A stretch of DNA of 64,000 nucleotides, from positions 1 through 64,000 of the forward strand of contig CAKZSV010000012.1 in assembly GCA_937921485.1 (NCBI GenBank), given 5' to 3'. The translations under genes and the position numbers were made by a program. The DNA is from an uncultured bacterium. Lineage in GTDB: Bacteria; Spirochaetota; UBA4802; JAGODF01. Of the stretch, positions 9,690-20,046 are shown piece by piece (positions within the stretch are counted from its first letter, which is position 1; every line of letters starts with the position of its first letter). The notes beneath the pieces were generated by a model. The model was given only the letters and a program-made list of their open reading frames with translations, was not told the origin of the DNA and made no database searches.

Positions 9690-11789
9690 ATGGAAAAAAT
9701 ATTCTATCCTGAATCGCTGGTTATCATCGGCCTTTCACCCAAGCCGAATAATATCCCCCGCATGATTCTTGAAAATCTGCTTCGGTGGGGCTATCGGGGA
9801 CGAATTTTCGGCACAAATCCGAGGGCTGATGCAAGCCATGTTGACGGCATACGAATGTATAAAAATATCGAGGATCTTCCGGAAGTGCCGGATCTGGCGG
9901 TGTGCCTCATCCCCGCGAAGTTCGTACCGGACTATGTAGAGGTCTGCGGTAAATTCGGCATCAAGCGTATGGCCATTCCCTCTGGCGGATTTTCCGAATA
10001 CGGAGAAGAAGGGAAAAAATTGTCGGAAAAGCTGCTTCAAAATGCGCGAACCTACGGTATTCGTTTTGTAGGGCCCAACGGCATCATGGTTGCCAATACC
10101 ACCAATGGCCTTTGCCTTCCTTTCGTGCCTCTTTATCGCCCGCCGAAAGGGGGCCTTTCCATCATCACGCAAAGCGGCGGCGTGGGACTCATGATGTGGA
10201 ATTTGCTGATGGATGAACACATCGGAATGGCGAAATTTGCAAGCATCGGGAATAAGCTCGATCTCGATGAAGTGGATTTTCTTGAATATCTCGGAAACGA
10301 TCCTGAAACGGAAATTGTGTGCATGTACCTTGAAAGCGTGGTGCGCGGCCGAGCGCTGGTTGACGCGGCAAAGAAGATCAACAAACCGGTTGTTATTTAT
10401 AAATCGAACACAACCATGGCAGGGAAAAAGGCGGCTATGAGCCATACCGACGCGCTGTCCAATGATGAAGACATCATCGATTCTGCGTTTGAAGAGGCGG
10501 GCATTATTCGCATCAGGAATTATAATGATTTCATGGCGGTTGCCAAAGCATTTCAGCTTCCTCCTATGAAGGGGAACCGGATAATGGTGATGAGCCCGGC
10601 GGGCGGGTTTTCCGTCATCGGAGCCGACCTCTGCGAAAAAGCGGGATTCGATTTCGCGAATCCCGGAGAGGATTTTTATCAAGGCCTTCAGGGCTTCGCC
10701 AATGCCGGCGTCATAAAATTTTCCAATCCGCTGGATATGGGCGATATCTACGATCCGCAGATGGTGGCGCATGTGGTGGTCTCGGTAATGCATAACGAAA
10801 ATGTTGACGGGGCCATCATCATCAGCCAGCGCCCTAAAATGCCGGAAGGGGATAATGTCTTTTATGGAATGTTCTTAAGCGACCTTTCCAAAGAGACCTA
10901 CGGTGCGATTCTTTCGTCAGGGAAACCCCTTGGCATCTGTTTGTACGGACTATCCGCGTATATGCATCAGGTGAAGCAGAATGTCAATTTTCCAATTTTC
11001 AATAACCCGGAAGAAATGGTTCGAGCTCTGGCGTTTCAGCGGGATTATTATGCACGAAAAGAAATGTTCAATACTCTGGGTTCACCAGGCAAACTGGAAG
11101 ATAGTCGGGTCACCCAATGGATTGCATCACATCGTGGAATTATTGGCGAGGACGCACTCGAACTGCTCTCACTTTGCGGAATACCTTCTGCCGAATCGTC
11201 CGTCGTTCATAGCGAAAAGGAAGCCGCAAATTGTGCCGCTCGAATGGGGTTTCCCGTTGTGATGAAAGTAGTTTCTCCCGACGCGATGCATAAAACCGAA
11301 GCAGGTGGGGTCCTGGTCGGCATCGATAGCACTGATGCTGCCGAAAAGGGGTTTATGACAATACGTGAAAATCTTCGTTCTTACAAAAAGGATGCGCATT
11401 TCGAGGGCGTCCGGATTCAGAAAATGGCCGGCGACGGCTATGATATGTTCATCGGGGGTAAATTCGATCAGTCATTCGGGCCGGTGGTGCTGTTTGGCTT
11501 CGGAGGCATTTTTGTGGAGATTTTTGAAGATGTCGCGTGCATGCTCTGTCCTGCGCATGAGGATGAGGTGCGGAAAAAATTGACGCAACTGAAATCGTTT
11601 AAAATGCTGAAAGGGGCACGAGGGAAAGCCGCTGCGGATGTCGATGCCTATGTGCAATCAATCGTACAAACTTCGAAGCTTCTGGCAGCATTTCCTCAAA
11701 TTCAAGAACTGGATATCAATCCTTTCAGATTGCTTGCGGACGGGCCGGGAGCGATTGCGCTGGATGCGCGAATGAGGGTGGAAGAATGA
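9690..11789 (+). CDS. ADP-forming acetyl-/acyl-CoA synthetase (fused CoA-binding and ATP-grasp domains)
   Basis: N-terminal CoA-binding domain (FYPESLVIIGLSPKPNNIPR), GPNGIMVANT, SHTDALSNDEDIID, ATP-grasp GFPVVMKVVSPDAMHKTEAGGVLVGI. Confidence 0.88.
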   Translation: MEKIFYPESLVIIGLSPKPNNIPRMILENLLRWGYRGRIFGTNPRADASHVDGIRMYKNIEDLPEVPDLAVCLIPAKFVPDYVEVCGKFGIKRMAIPSGGFSEYGEEGKKLSEKLLQNARTYGIRFVGPNGIMVANTTNGLCLPFVPLYRPPKGGLSIITQSGGVGLMMWNLLMDEHIGMAKFASIGNKLDLDEVDFLEYLGNDPETEIVCMYLESVVRGRALVDAAKKINKPVVIYKSNTTMAGKKAAMSHTDALSNDEDIIDSAFEEAGIIRIRNYNDFMAVAKAFQLPPMKGNRIMVMSPAGGFSVIGADLCEKAGFDFANPGEDFYQGLQGFANAGVIKFSNPLDMGDIYDPQMVAHVVVSVMHNENVDGAIIISQRPKMPEGDNVFYGMFLSDLSKETYGAILSSGKPLGICLYGLSAYMHQVKQNVNFPIFNNPEEMVRALAFQRDYYARKEMFNTLGSPGKLEDSRVTQWIASHRGIIGEDALELLSLCGIPSAESSVVHSEKEAANCAARMGFPVVMKVVSPDAMHKTEAGGVLVGIDSTDAAEKGFMTIRENLRSYKKDAHFEGVRIQKMAGDGYDMFIGGKFDQSFGPVVLFGFGGIFVEIFEDVACMLCPAHEDEVRKKLTQLKSFKMLKGARGKAAADVDAYVQSIVQTSKLLAAFPQIQELDINPFRLLADGPGAIALDARMRVEE

Positions 11790-13315
11790 AACTTGAACGA
11801 TCATGCGGTGTATTGCTGCACATCACGAGCCTGCCGGGCAAATACGGTATCGGAAGTCTTGGCGATGAGGCATGGCGTTTTGCTGAAAAGCTTAAGGAGG
11901 CGGGTCAGACGTACTGGCAGGTGCTGCCGATAGGGCCGGTTGCCTCTGCGTTTGATTATTCTCCTTATGCTTCCACTTCGGCATTCGCGGGCAATTCTTA
12001 TTTTATCAGCCTGGATGAAATCGCGAAATTGCCCTGGCATGATGGCAATATCGACAGGGGTGATTTTGCCGATGAGCATTTTATCGACTTTGAAAAGATC
12101 ACGAGACATCGCACAATCGCGCTCGAACGAGCCTTTACTCTTTTTTTTACTTCTGCGACGCAGGATGAAAAAGAAAAGTTCGAATCATTCTGCCAGCAAC
12201 AGCGAGAGTGGCTTGATGACTATGCGCTTTTTTCCGCCCTGAGCGAGCATTTCAACACGCTTAACTGGACGGAGTGGGACGATGATATCAAAACACGGGA
12301 TAAAAATTCGTGTGCAGTGTGGCATAAAAAACTATCGCGAAAAGTTGCATACCATAAGTTTCTGCAATATCTTTTCTTTAGCCAGTGGAAACGTTTGAAA
12401 GAAAAGTGCAATTCCCTCGGAATAAAAATAATCGGTGATATTCCTATCTATATCAATCTTGAAAGCGCTGATGCGTGGGCAAATCCAGAGATACTCCTTC
12501 TTGATGAAAAAGACATGAAGCCAGAGTTTGTCGCGGGAGTTCCTCCGGATTATTTCAGTGAAACCGGCCAGCGCTGGGGCAACCCGCTGTATCGCTGGAC
12601 GAAAAAAGGAAAGATGTTTACGCCGACCTACCAGTGGTGGGCAAAGCGGCTGCAGCATCTGAGCAGGCTGGTTGATCTTGTGCGGATCGACCATTTCAGA
12701 GCGTTTGAAGCGTACTGGTCGATACCTGCGGAAGAAAAAACTGCCGTAAACGGCGAGTGGATTAACGGTCCCGGGAAGGAATTTTTCGACTGGATTGAAA
12801 AAAAGGTAGGGCATATTCCGCTTATTGCCGAGGATTTAGGTGTGATTACCGAGGAGGTAAAAAAACTGCGGGATGAGCTTGAACTCCCGGGGATGAAGAT
12901 ACTGCAGTTTGCCTTCGATGGAAACAGCGATAACGAATATCTGCCTCATAATATTGAAAATCCCAATTGCATCATTTACACCGGTACGCACGACAACAAT
13001 ACCACCAATGGGTGGTTTTATGGTAGTGAAAACGATGAAGAGAGGCGGAAATATATTTTGGACTATATAGGTTCCGTGAAATTCAGTGATTTTCATCAGC
13101 AGCTCATCCGCCTGGCGTACATGTCGACAGCACGGCTGGCGATTGTACCGGCGCAGGACATCATCGGCTATGGAGAAGAATTTCGCATGAACAGGCCAGG
13201 CACTTCAGAGGGCAACTGGAGATGGAAACTCACCGAAGGCGGTATCACCGATGAGATGATCGCGAAACTTAAGTCTATGGCAATCATGTACAGGCGTGCG
13301 CCAAAAAAGCTCTGA
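11786..13315 (+). CDS. malQ: 4-alpha-glucanotransferase
   Basis: RSCGVLLHITSLPGKYGIGSLGDEAW, VRIDHFRAFEAYW, IAEDLGVI, YTGTHDNNTTNGW; 4-nt overlap with upstream gene. Confidence 0.95.
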   Translation: MKLERSCGVLLHITSLPGKYGIGSLGDEAWRFAEKLKEAGQTYWQVLPIGPVASAFDYSPYASTSAFAGNSYFISLDEIAKLPWHDGNIDRGDFADEHFIDFEKITRHRTIALERAFTLFFTSATQDEKEKFESFCQQQREWLDDYALFSALSEHFNTLNWTEWDDDIKTRDKNSCAVWHKKLSRKVAYHKFLQYLFFSQWKRLKEKCNSLGIKIIGDIPIYINLESADAWANPEILLLDEKDMKPEFVAGVPPDYFSETGQRWGNPLYRWTKKGKMFTPTYQWWAKRLQHLSRLVDLVRIDHFRAFEAYWSIPAEEKTAVNGEWINGPGKEFFDWIEKKVGHIPLIAEDLGVITEEVKKLRDELELPGMKILQFAFDGNSDNEYLPHNIENPNCIIYTGTHDNNTTNGWFYGSENDEERRKYILDYIGSVKFSDFHQQLIRLAYMSTARLAIVPAQDIIGYGEEFRMNRPGTSEGNWRWKLTEGGITDEMIAKLKSMAIMYRRAPKKL

Positions 13316-13321
13316 TATTCA

Positions 13322-14536
13322 CTAAAAAACAAATCCTTTCGGAATTACCACAATGCCTTCCGGCGATACGGTGAAACGTCGGCTGTCCTTCTCTAAATCG
13401 TATCCGATTTCCTCTCCCTCGGGAATCGAAACATATTTATCGATGATGGCATTTTTGATGCGCGCATGTCTTCCCACTGTTACCGCATGAAAAATGATGG
13501 AATTAAGGACCTCTGCGAAGCTGTTCACCTTAACACCGGGTGATATAATCGATCCGGTTACCTTCGCACCGCTGACAATTGCACCGTTGGATATGATTGA
13601 ATTCAGAGCAATGCCGCGCCGGTCACCTTCATCGAAAACCATTTTGGCAGGAGGAAATTGCTCCATATTGGTGCGGATAATCCATTCGCGGTCATAAAGA
13701 TTAAGCCGGGGAGTTACCGACACAAGGTCCATGTTCGATTCAAAAAAGGAACTGATGGTACCGATATCTTTCCAGTACGCGCGCGCTCCTTCGGCGGTGA
13801 CATAGTCGTAGGTGAAAACCCGGTCGGTCGAATATATTCTTGGTATGATGTCTTTGCCGAAATCGTTGGAACCTTCAAGGCGGTGGTCTTCTGAGAGGTA
13901 TTTGACCAGCTTTTCTGTTTTGAAGGCGTATATGCCCATAGAAATGAAAGACATGCCTTTCTTGTCAGGAATTTGCTTTGGTGATAGCGGCTTTTCTTCA
14001 AAACCGATCACACGATTCGATCTGTCCACTTCAAGCACACCGAAGCGTGAAGCTTCGGAAAGGGGAGTTTCTATGGCGGCGATGGTGAGATCGGCATCGT
14101 TCTCAATATGATAGCGGAGAAATTTCCGGTAATCCATCTTGTAGACATGATCCCCGGACAGGATTATCACGTAGTCCGGTTTTTCCATTTCAATAATGTA
14201 AATGTTCTGGAAAATGGCATCGGCGGTTCCGCGATACCAGTCTGTGGTGATCCTCTGCTGCGGGGGCACAACATCGAAAAAGCCGCCCAATTCGCGCGGA
14301 AAAAGGTTCCATGCGGTTTTAATATGCCTGTCAAGCGATAATGACTTATACTGAGTGAGCACAATAATTTTTTTCATCCCTGAATTGAGGCAGTTGCTCA
14401 GGGGAAAATCGATAATGCGGTAAATTCCGCCAAAAGGAACCGCCGGCTTCGAGCGGTCGCGGGTAAGGGGATACAGGCGTTCTCCCTGGCCGCCGGCGAG
14501 AATGAACGTCAGTGTTTTATTGATATACGTATCCAT
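13322..14536 (-). CDS. glgC: Glucose-1-phosphate adenylyltransferase
   Basis: LAGGQGERLYPLTRDRSKPAVPFGG, YRGTADAIFQN, GDHVYKMDY. Confidence 0.95.
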   Translation of the reverse strand: MDTYINKTLTFILAGGQGERLYPLTRDRSKPAVPFGGIYRIIDFPLSNCLNSGMKKIIVLTQYKSLSLDRHIKTAWNLFPRELGGFFDVVPPQQRITTDWYRGTADAIFQNIYIIEMEKPDYVIILSGDHVYKMDYRKFLRYHIENDADLTIAAIETPLSEASRFGVLEVDRSNRVIGFEEKPLSPKQIPDKKGMSFISMGIYAFKTEKLVKYLSEDHRLEGSNDFGKDIIPRIYSTDRVFTYDYVTAEGARAYWKDIGTISSFFESNMDLVSVTPRLNLYDREWIIRTNMEQFPPAKMVFDEGDRRGIALNSIISNGAIVSGAKVTGSIISPGVKVNSFAEVLNSIIFHAVTVGRHARIKNAIIDKYVSIPEGEEIGYDLEKDSRRFTVSPEGIVVIPKGFVF

Positions 14537-14574
14537 CGAATGCCCGCTTAATCACTAAAATATCGTCTTGTAAA

Positions 14575-14937
14575 TCATTTGGACCGGCTTGCGAGTATCT
14601 CGGCAATTTTATCCTTCAATTCGTTTAAGTTTGTTGATTTGGTAATATACGCATCGGCGGTCCATGTCATGAAATTGCTCTTATAATTCGAGTACGCGGT
14701 ATAGATGATGATGGGTATCTTTTTATCTCGAGAGAGGATTTTCCCGAGCGCTTCAATGCCGTCCATCTCCGGCATGCGAATATCCAGAATCACAAGGTCG
14801 TACTTATTCGCTTTCACTTTATCGATGGCCTCCTTGCCGTTGGAGGCCTGGTCCACTTCGTAGCCTTCCTCCTGAAGAACGACTGAGTACAGTTCCCGCT
14901 GATTCTGCTCATCTTCAACAATTAATAATTTGCTCAT
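14575..14937 (-). CDS. Stand-alone response regulator receiver
   Basis: LLIVEDEQNQRE, DLVILDIRMPEMDGIEAL; start MSKLLIVEDE at 14937. Confidence 0.9.
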   Translation of the reverse strand: MSKLLIVEDEQNQRELYSVVLQEEGYEVDQASNGKEAIDKVKANKYDLVILDIRMPEMDGIEALGKILSRDKKIPIIIYTAYSNYKSNFMTWTADAYITKSTNLNELKDKIAEILASRSK

Positions 14938-15072
14938 AACATTCTCCTTGTGCTTCAATGATTTTAAATAATTGTAAAGTTAAAATTTCATAACCGCATT
15001 GCCTACTTATAATATAATATATCTATCCAAGGCCGCACTCTTTACAAGCACATTTTAATAAAATTAATTGGA

Positions 15073-17196
15073 TTATTTTGGAAGAGGAAGCTTCACGATG
15101 AATTCTGCACCTCCATCTTTTGTTGATATAACGGAAATATCCCCATTATGGTCGGTAACGATTTTTTTGATGATGGATAAGCCTAACCCCACGCCGGTCA
15201 CTTTCGTCGAGAAGAAAGGCTCAAAAATTTTTATGTGTTCTTCTTCTGAAATTCCGCTGCCGGTATCTTTGACGGAAATGTGTACTTCTCTATCGGTTGC
15301 ATGTGTCGTTACGGTTATCTCTCCTTCGGCGGGTGTGGCGTCGATTGCATTTTGCAGAAGGTTCAGCATGACCTGTTTCATCTGATTGAAGTCGGATTTC
15401 ACCAGCGGCAATTCCTGGTCGAGCTTGAGCGTGAGGCGAATCCTCCTTTCTTGAAATAAGTTTTTCAGAAGATCGCAGGTATCGAGTACTATTTCATTGA
15501 TGTTATTAAACTCCAAAATAAAAGAAGTCGAACGTGAAAAATCCATTACGTTCGATAAAGTTTTTTCGAGGCGTTCGGATTCTTTTAAAACTACCTGCGC
15601 GGCTTTGTTGATGAATTCCTGGTTTTTCAGTAAATCTTTTTGATCTTTTGCAAGCTGTATGATGCGGCGGGCATATCCTCCCATGGTGACAAGCGGATTG
15701 CGGATTTCGTGAGCAATATGCGATGCGATACGGCCAACCGCGGCTAATTTTTCCGATTCGACCATCGCTTCCTGTCTGTTGCGGATTTTTTCCATTTCTT
15801 TTTTTATCATATGGAGGTTATTGTAGCTTTCAATCAAAAGGGCTGCCTGGAAAGCAAATATTGAAAGGAGTTCTATGCTGTCATGGCCGATCGGCGTCTG
15901 GTTGAATTTGTTGTCGGCAACAATAACTCCAATCGATTTGTTCAGGGAAACAAGGGGTATGACGATAAATTCGCGTACTTCCATGAAATCACGAATTTCT
16001 GCCGACACGCGGGAATCGTTTGCCGCATCATACACATGGATATGTTCCTGCTTGTTGCATGCTAAAGAAAAAATATTGTTGGGATCTTTCAAACTGAAAG
16101 AAGCGTTAAGGACTTTTGATATAAACTGGCTGTTTTCGAGACCTCTTTCCTTGTAGGATTTCAGCTGGCTGTAAATATCCACGCCGCATGCCGAGACGGA
16201 ACTCCATATCTGAATAGCCTCTTCCATGGTATCCGGGCCCACCGCCATTTTGCCGATGAGTTTCTTTTCCCGTGGATCGGTCAAAAAGAGCATTGCTCTG
16301 TTAAAGCCGAGGCCGGAACCCGAGGTGACGCCAATGAGAATAGCATGAAGCACGCTGTCGATTTCATCATCGCGCTGTATTGTTTCGGATACCTGGGTGA
16401 TGAGGTTGATTTGAAAGTCCTTTTTGCAGATCGCGGTAACGTCGTCGATTACGAAGATAATCTGCGTTTCTCCCTGCACAACCATGGTGGAAAGCTTGAT
16501 GTCGGCGATTATAGAAATTCTGTTGGAAGAAACCAGGTGCGTTTTCTCGAGCACAACAGGTTCTTTTTGAGTAAGGACTATTTTAATGTTTTCTTTGATG
16601 GTGGGTGTGAGAAAAATGAAAATTGAATCGATCTTTTTGCCGATGATGTCTTCCAGGTCAAATTGAAATTTTCTGCAGAAACTTTCATTTGCGAAAATGA
16701 TGTCTTCTTTTTCGTTGAGCACGATGAAATACGAGCTGATTGAAAGGACGATGTTGTTATAGAGTTCTCTGAGGTTTGATATTTCGGATTTTTGGGTATT
16801 GACAATGCTGTCCAGATGCCTGCCCATCACAGTGAGCTCTTTTAAAATGATTGAAAAAGGGTCATTCGCGTGATGATTGTTTTGCGTGACGCTGAATCTT
16901 CCCTTTTTGAATTCATTAATGAGTGATATGATGGTATTGATTCTGGAAGTGATGCGAAAATGAAAAAAAATGAGTACGAGTGCCCTGAGCAACAGAAAGA
17001 TGCCGGTAATAAGCGCAGCATAAAGAAAAAAGGACGATGAATGCTGTTTGGTGATAAATAAATACAAAAGCATTCCGGCAAGAAAAATTTCCGGAATGAA
17101 GAGAAGATGTAATAGCGGACCCATTCGTTTCATATAAATTGCGTAAAGAAAGTGCTTTGGCATCAGATGTGGTAAATATGAAAAAAATTTTTGCAA
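15073..17196 (-). CDS. Membrane sensor histidine kinase with PAS and GAF domains
   Basis: H-box SHIAHEIRNPLVTMGGYARRI, N-box QVMLNLLQNAIDATP, VKDTGSGI, GVGLGLSIIKKIV; N-terminal TMs. Confidence 0.92.
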   Translation of the reverse strand: MQKFFSYLPHLMPKHFLYAIYMKRMGPLLHLLFIPEIFLAGMLLYLFITKQHSSSFFLYAALITGIFLLLRALVLIFFHFRITSRINTIISLINEFKKGRFSVTQNNHHANDPFSIILKELTVMGRHLDSIVNTQKSEISNLRELYNNIVLSISSYFIVLNEKEDIIFANESFCRKFQFDLEDIIGKKIDSIFIFLTPTIKENIKIVLTQKEPVVLEKTHLVSSNRISIIADIKLSTMVVQGETQIIFVIDDVTAICKKDFQINLITQVSETIQRDDEIDSVLHAILIGVTSGSGLGFNRAMLFLTDPREKKLIGKMAVGPDTMEEAIQIWSSVSACGVDIYSQLKSYKERGLENSQFISKVLNASFSLKDPNNIFSLACNKQEHIHVYDAANDSRVSAEIRDFMEVREFIVIPLVSLNKSIGVIVADNKFNQTPIGHDSIELLSIFAFQAALLIESYNNLHMIKKEMEKIRNRQEAMVESEKLAAVGRIASHIAHEIRNPLVTMGGYARRIIQLAKDQKDLLKNQEFINKAAQVVLKESERLEKTLSNVMDFSRSTSFILEFNNINEIVLDTCDLLKNLFQERRIRLTLKLDQELPLVKSDFNQMKQVMLNLLQNAIDATPAEGEITVTTHATDREVHISVKDTGSGISEEEHIKIFEPFFSTKVTGVGLGLSIIKKIVTDHNGDISVISTKDGGAEFIVKLPLPK

Positions 17197-17398
17197 TGGT
17201 AAAGCATAATTCCAAAAAAAAATAAAAAAAACTTACGCGTTTTCTGCACAGTGTTTTAAAATTATTCTAAATTAATTCTTCCAGTCGGGAAACATTATCG
17301 CGTGATTATCTCCATGAAAAAAGTGTTTTTAATTGATATTTTACATATTTCATACCGATTATTATATATACAGGGTGCCGGATGTTTTTTATTTTTGC

Positions 17399-17427
17399 TT
17401 GACTCTCTGTAATGAAAATAATATATC
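17399..17427 (+). promoter_or_regulatory. Possible sigma-70-type promoter upstream of amidohydrolase
   Basis: TTGACT - 17 nt - TATATC. Confidence 0.4.
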
Positions 17428-17553
17428 CCGAATGTGCAATGTAGTGGGTTAATATAGCCGGGCTTAACGTGAATTTTTCGCAGGGATGATGAAGATGATA
17501 CATAATACCAGAGAGAAATCATCCGAAGGGATTGCAAATACCATGAAGGGAAG

Positions 17554-18789
17554 GTGGTGATGAAAAAATGGAGCATTGAGGGTGTTGATATCGTGACACC
17601 CGAAGAAATACTTCAGAATGCCTCGGTTGTGATTGCAGGAGACAAAATTGAAAAAATCGGGCAGCCGGACAGCAAAATCCCTTTGGTGATCAATGCGGAA
17701 AATTCTGTGCTTGTTCCCGGTCTCATCAATGCGCACGACCATTTACTGGGAACATACTATCCAAAGGTCGGAAACGGCCCCTATGAAAACTGGCTCCCCT
17801 GGGACAACGATTTGAAAAGCGCGCCTGTGTATCAGGAGCGTCAGCAAATCGAAAACAGGGATTTATATCTTCTCGGCGCATACCGAAATTTGATTTCTGG
17901 CGTCACGACCGTGTCCGACCACATTCCCCATTTCGTCAATGAGCCGTTTCTTGATATATTGCCGGTTAGGGTTATCAGGGAATATGCGCTTGTGCATTCA
18001 ATTGCCTCATTCGCGCTCAACTGGGGCGACGGCGTCGAGGAGGAATACAAAAAAGCCGTGAAAAAGGATATTCCTTTCATCACCCATATTGCCGAAGGGT
18101 TTGATGCAGAGACCATAAACGACTTAAAGGTGCTTGAAAGAAAAAACGGCCTCGGGGAGCATTCCGTCCTCGTGCACGGCATCGCCTTTTCGGAAGATGA
18201 TATCGACCGCATTAAAAAGAAAAACGCGTCGGTGGTGTGGTGCGCTGATTCAAATATTTTCATGTTCAATAAAACCGCGAACGTGAGGTATATGCTTGAA
18301 AGAGGCGTCAATGTCTGTATCGGGACGGATTCGCCTATGTCGGGCGGGCTTAATCTCTTGTATGAAATGAAATTCGACAAGTCCTATTATCAGCGTACCT
18401 ATGGCAGAGAGCTGAGCGATGAACAGATAGTGAAAATGGCAACAATAAATCCAGCCAGGGCGTTTCGGATGCACAAACACGGCAGGATCAAATCCGGTTT
18501 CATTGCAGATATGGCGCTCTTCGCGAAAAAGGGAAATCCGTACAATTCGGTGGTGAAGGCCGAGCTTCCTGATGTAAAACTTGTGGTGATTGCGGGAAAA
18601 GCAATGTATGGCGATGCAGAGTATGAAGAACTCTTCGTAGCGCAAAAAACACAGTATCAAAAAGTTGTTCTTGACGGCATGCAAAAAGTAGTTACTGGTG
18701 ATTTATTGGGCCTTTTGAAAAGGATCAGCAAAGCGGTGGGCTTTAAGAAGGAATTTCCGTTTTTGCCGGTGGATTTCAGATATCCATAA
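17554..18789 (+). CDS. Amidohydrolase (cytosine deaminase/chlorohydrolase-like)
   Basis: VLVPGLINAHDHLLGTYYP, HIAEGFDAET, LVHGIAFSEDDIDR, IGTDSPMSGGLNLLYEM. Confidence 0.85.
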   Translation: MVMKKWSIEGVDIVTPEEILQNASVVIAGDKIEKIGQPDSKIPLVINAENSVLVPGLINAHDHLLGTYYPKVGNGPYENWLPWDNDLKSAPVYQERQQIENRDLYLLGAYRNLISGVTTVSDHIPHFVNEPFLDILPVRVIREYALVHSIASFALNWGDGVEEEYKKAVKKDIPFITHIAEGFDAETINDLKVLERKNGLGEHSVLVHGIAFSEDDIDRIKKKNASVVWCADSNIFMFNKTANVRYMLERGVNVCIGTDSPMSGGLNLLYEMKFDKSYYQRTYGRELSDEQIVKMATINPARAFRMHKHGRIKSGFIADMALFAKKGNPYNSVVKAELPDVKLVVIAGKAMYGDAEYEELFVAQKTQYQKVVLDGMQKVVTGDLLGLLKRISKAVGFKKEFPFLPVDFRYP

Positions 18790-18849
18790 ACGCAAGCCGC
18801 AGTCCGGTTTGCTCAGAGAATATTTTCGTAGATATCATCAGGGGTTTCA

Positions 18850-20046
18850 ATGGCTATCACGACACGGTCATACAAGAGCGGCTCCATAGTGTACATGGAA
18901 GGCGACAAAAGCGAAACCATATACATTCTCAAATCGGGAAGGGTGGTCCTTACGACAAAGAAAGTGGAGGACAAAACCTGGGTTGAGGAAAAGGTTCACG
19001 TGAAGCCCGGTGAATTTTTCGGCGTAAAATCGGCGTTGGGGCGCTATCCGAGGGATGAAACCGCTCAGACGCTTGGCGATACCACCGTACTGGTGCTTTC
19101 ATTGGCCGACTTTGAAAAAATGATTCTCCAGAATATCAATGTAGTAAAGAAGATGCTTCGCGTATTCAGCAATCAGCTGCGGAGAATCGGGAAAACAGTG
19201 CGGGAAGTGCTTGGAGAAGGCGATACAATTAATCCCGAAGTGGAACTTTTTAAACTCGGCGAGTATTATTTCAAAATGGAACGCGCTCAGCAGGCTATGT
19301 ACGCGTATAAAAAATATCTCGATTATTATCCCGACTCAAAATATGCCTCGATGGCAAAGGAAAGGCTCCAGAAAATTAAATCGGGCGATTTCGGCAGCGG
19401 AGGTACTGTCCCCGATTTCAGTCAGCCTGCGGCCCCGCCCCCGGGCGTATCGGATGAAGACATGACGGATTTCAGCATTGAAGAAGAAAGCGCACCGGCT
19501 CCGCAGCCGGAAGCGGGAGGCGCTCGCTCGCCGCTTGCGGGTGAAATGGACGATTTTCTTTCCGAAAACAAATCCGGCGATATGCTGGATGATTTCACCT
19601 TCGACGAACCGGGTGCTTCTCAGGCCGATAATGTTTCACAGGACATCAATGAAATATTCTATGAAGGAATGCGGCTTTTCGCGGCCGGCCAGTACGAGGA
19701 AGCGGTTGAACTGTATAATCGGATCATCAACAGCAAATCGCTCCAGGGCGAATCCGAAAAGAAAACGTTCGAGAAAGCGCATTTCGAACTTGGCAGGTGT
19801 CAGTACAAGCTCGGGAAATTCAATGAAGCTTTGGGCACGCTTTCCGGACTCATTAAAAAATTTCCGAATTCAATGATGGTGAAAAGCGCGCTGCTGTATA
19901 TCGGTATGATATTTGAAGACCTGAAAAATTTCGATAAAGCCGTGACCTATTACAGTAAGGTCATGAGTATGGAACCAAAAGACCAGACGAACAAAGACGC
20001 CCAGAACCGTCTTATGAAAATTCAAAACAGTCAGGGAAGAAGATGA
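18850..20046 (+). CDS. Cyclic-nucleotide-binding domain fused to TPR domain
   Basis: SGSIVYMEGDKSETIYILKSGRVVLTT...KPGEFFGVKSALGRYPRDETAQ (cNMP fold), then LGEYYFKMERAQQAMYAYKKYLDYYPDSKYA and C-terminal TPRs. Confidence 0.85.
   Translation: MAITTRSYKSGSIVYMEGDKSETIYILKSGRVVLTTKKVEDKTWVEEKVHVKPGEFFGVKSALGRYPRDETAQTLGDTTVLVLSLADFEKMILQNINVVKKMLRVFSNQLRRIGKTVREVLGEGDTINPEVELFKLGEYYFKMERAQQAMYAYKKYLDYYPDSKYASMAKERLQKIKSGDFGSGGTVPDFSQPAAPPPGVSDEDMTDFSIEEESAPAPQPEAGGARSPLAGEMDDFLSENKSGDMLDDFTFDEPGASQADNVSQDINEIFYEGMRLFAAGQYEEAVELYNRIINSKSLQGESEKKTFEKAHFELGRCQYKLGKFNEALGTLSGLIKKFPNSMMVKSALLYIGMIFEDLKNFDKAVTYYSKVMSMEPKDQTNKDAQNRLMKIQNSQGRR

Noticed and set aside
9735-10793. 352-aa minus-strand ORF
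   Set aside because: Fully antisense to the acyl-CoA synthetase; His/Arg-rich shadow frame typical of antisense to a GC3-biased gene.
18992-19007. parS-like palindrome AGGTTCACGTGAAGCC
   Set aside because: Only about 12/16 match to the canonical TGTTTCACGTGAAACA, lies inside the cNMP/TPR coding sequence 12.5 kb from parAB, and is a single occurrence; likely chance.
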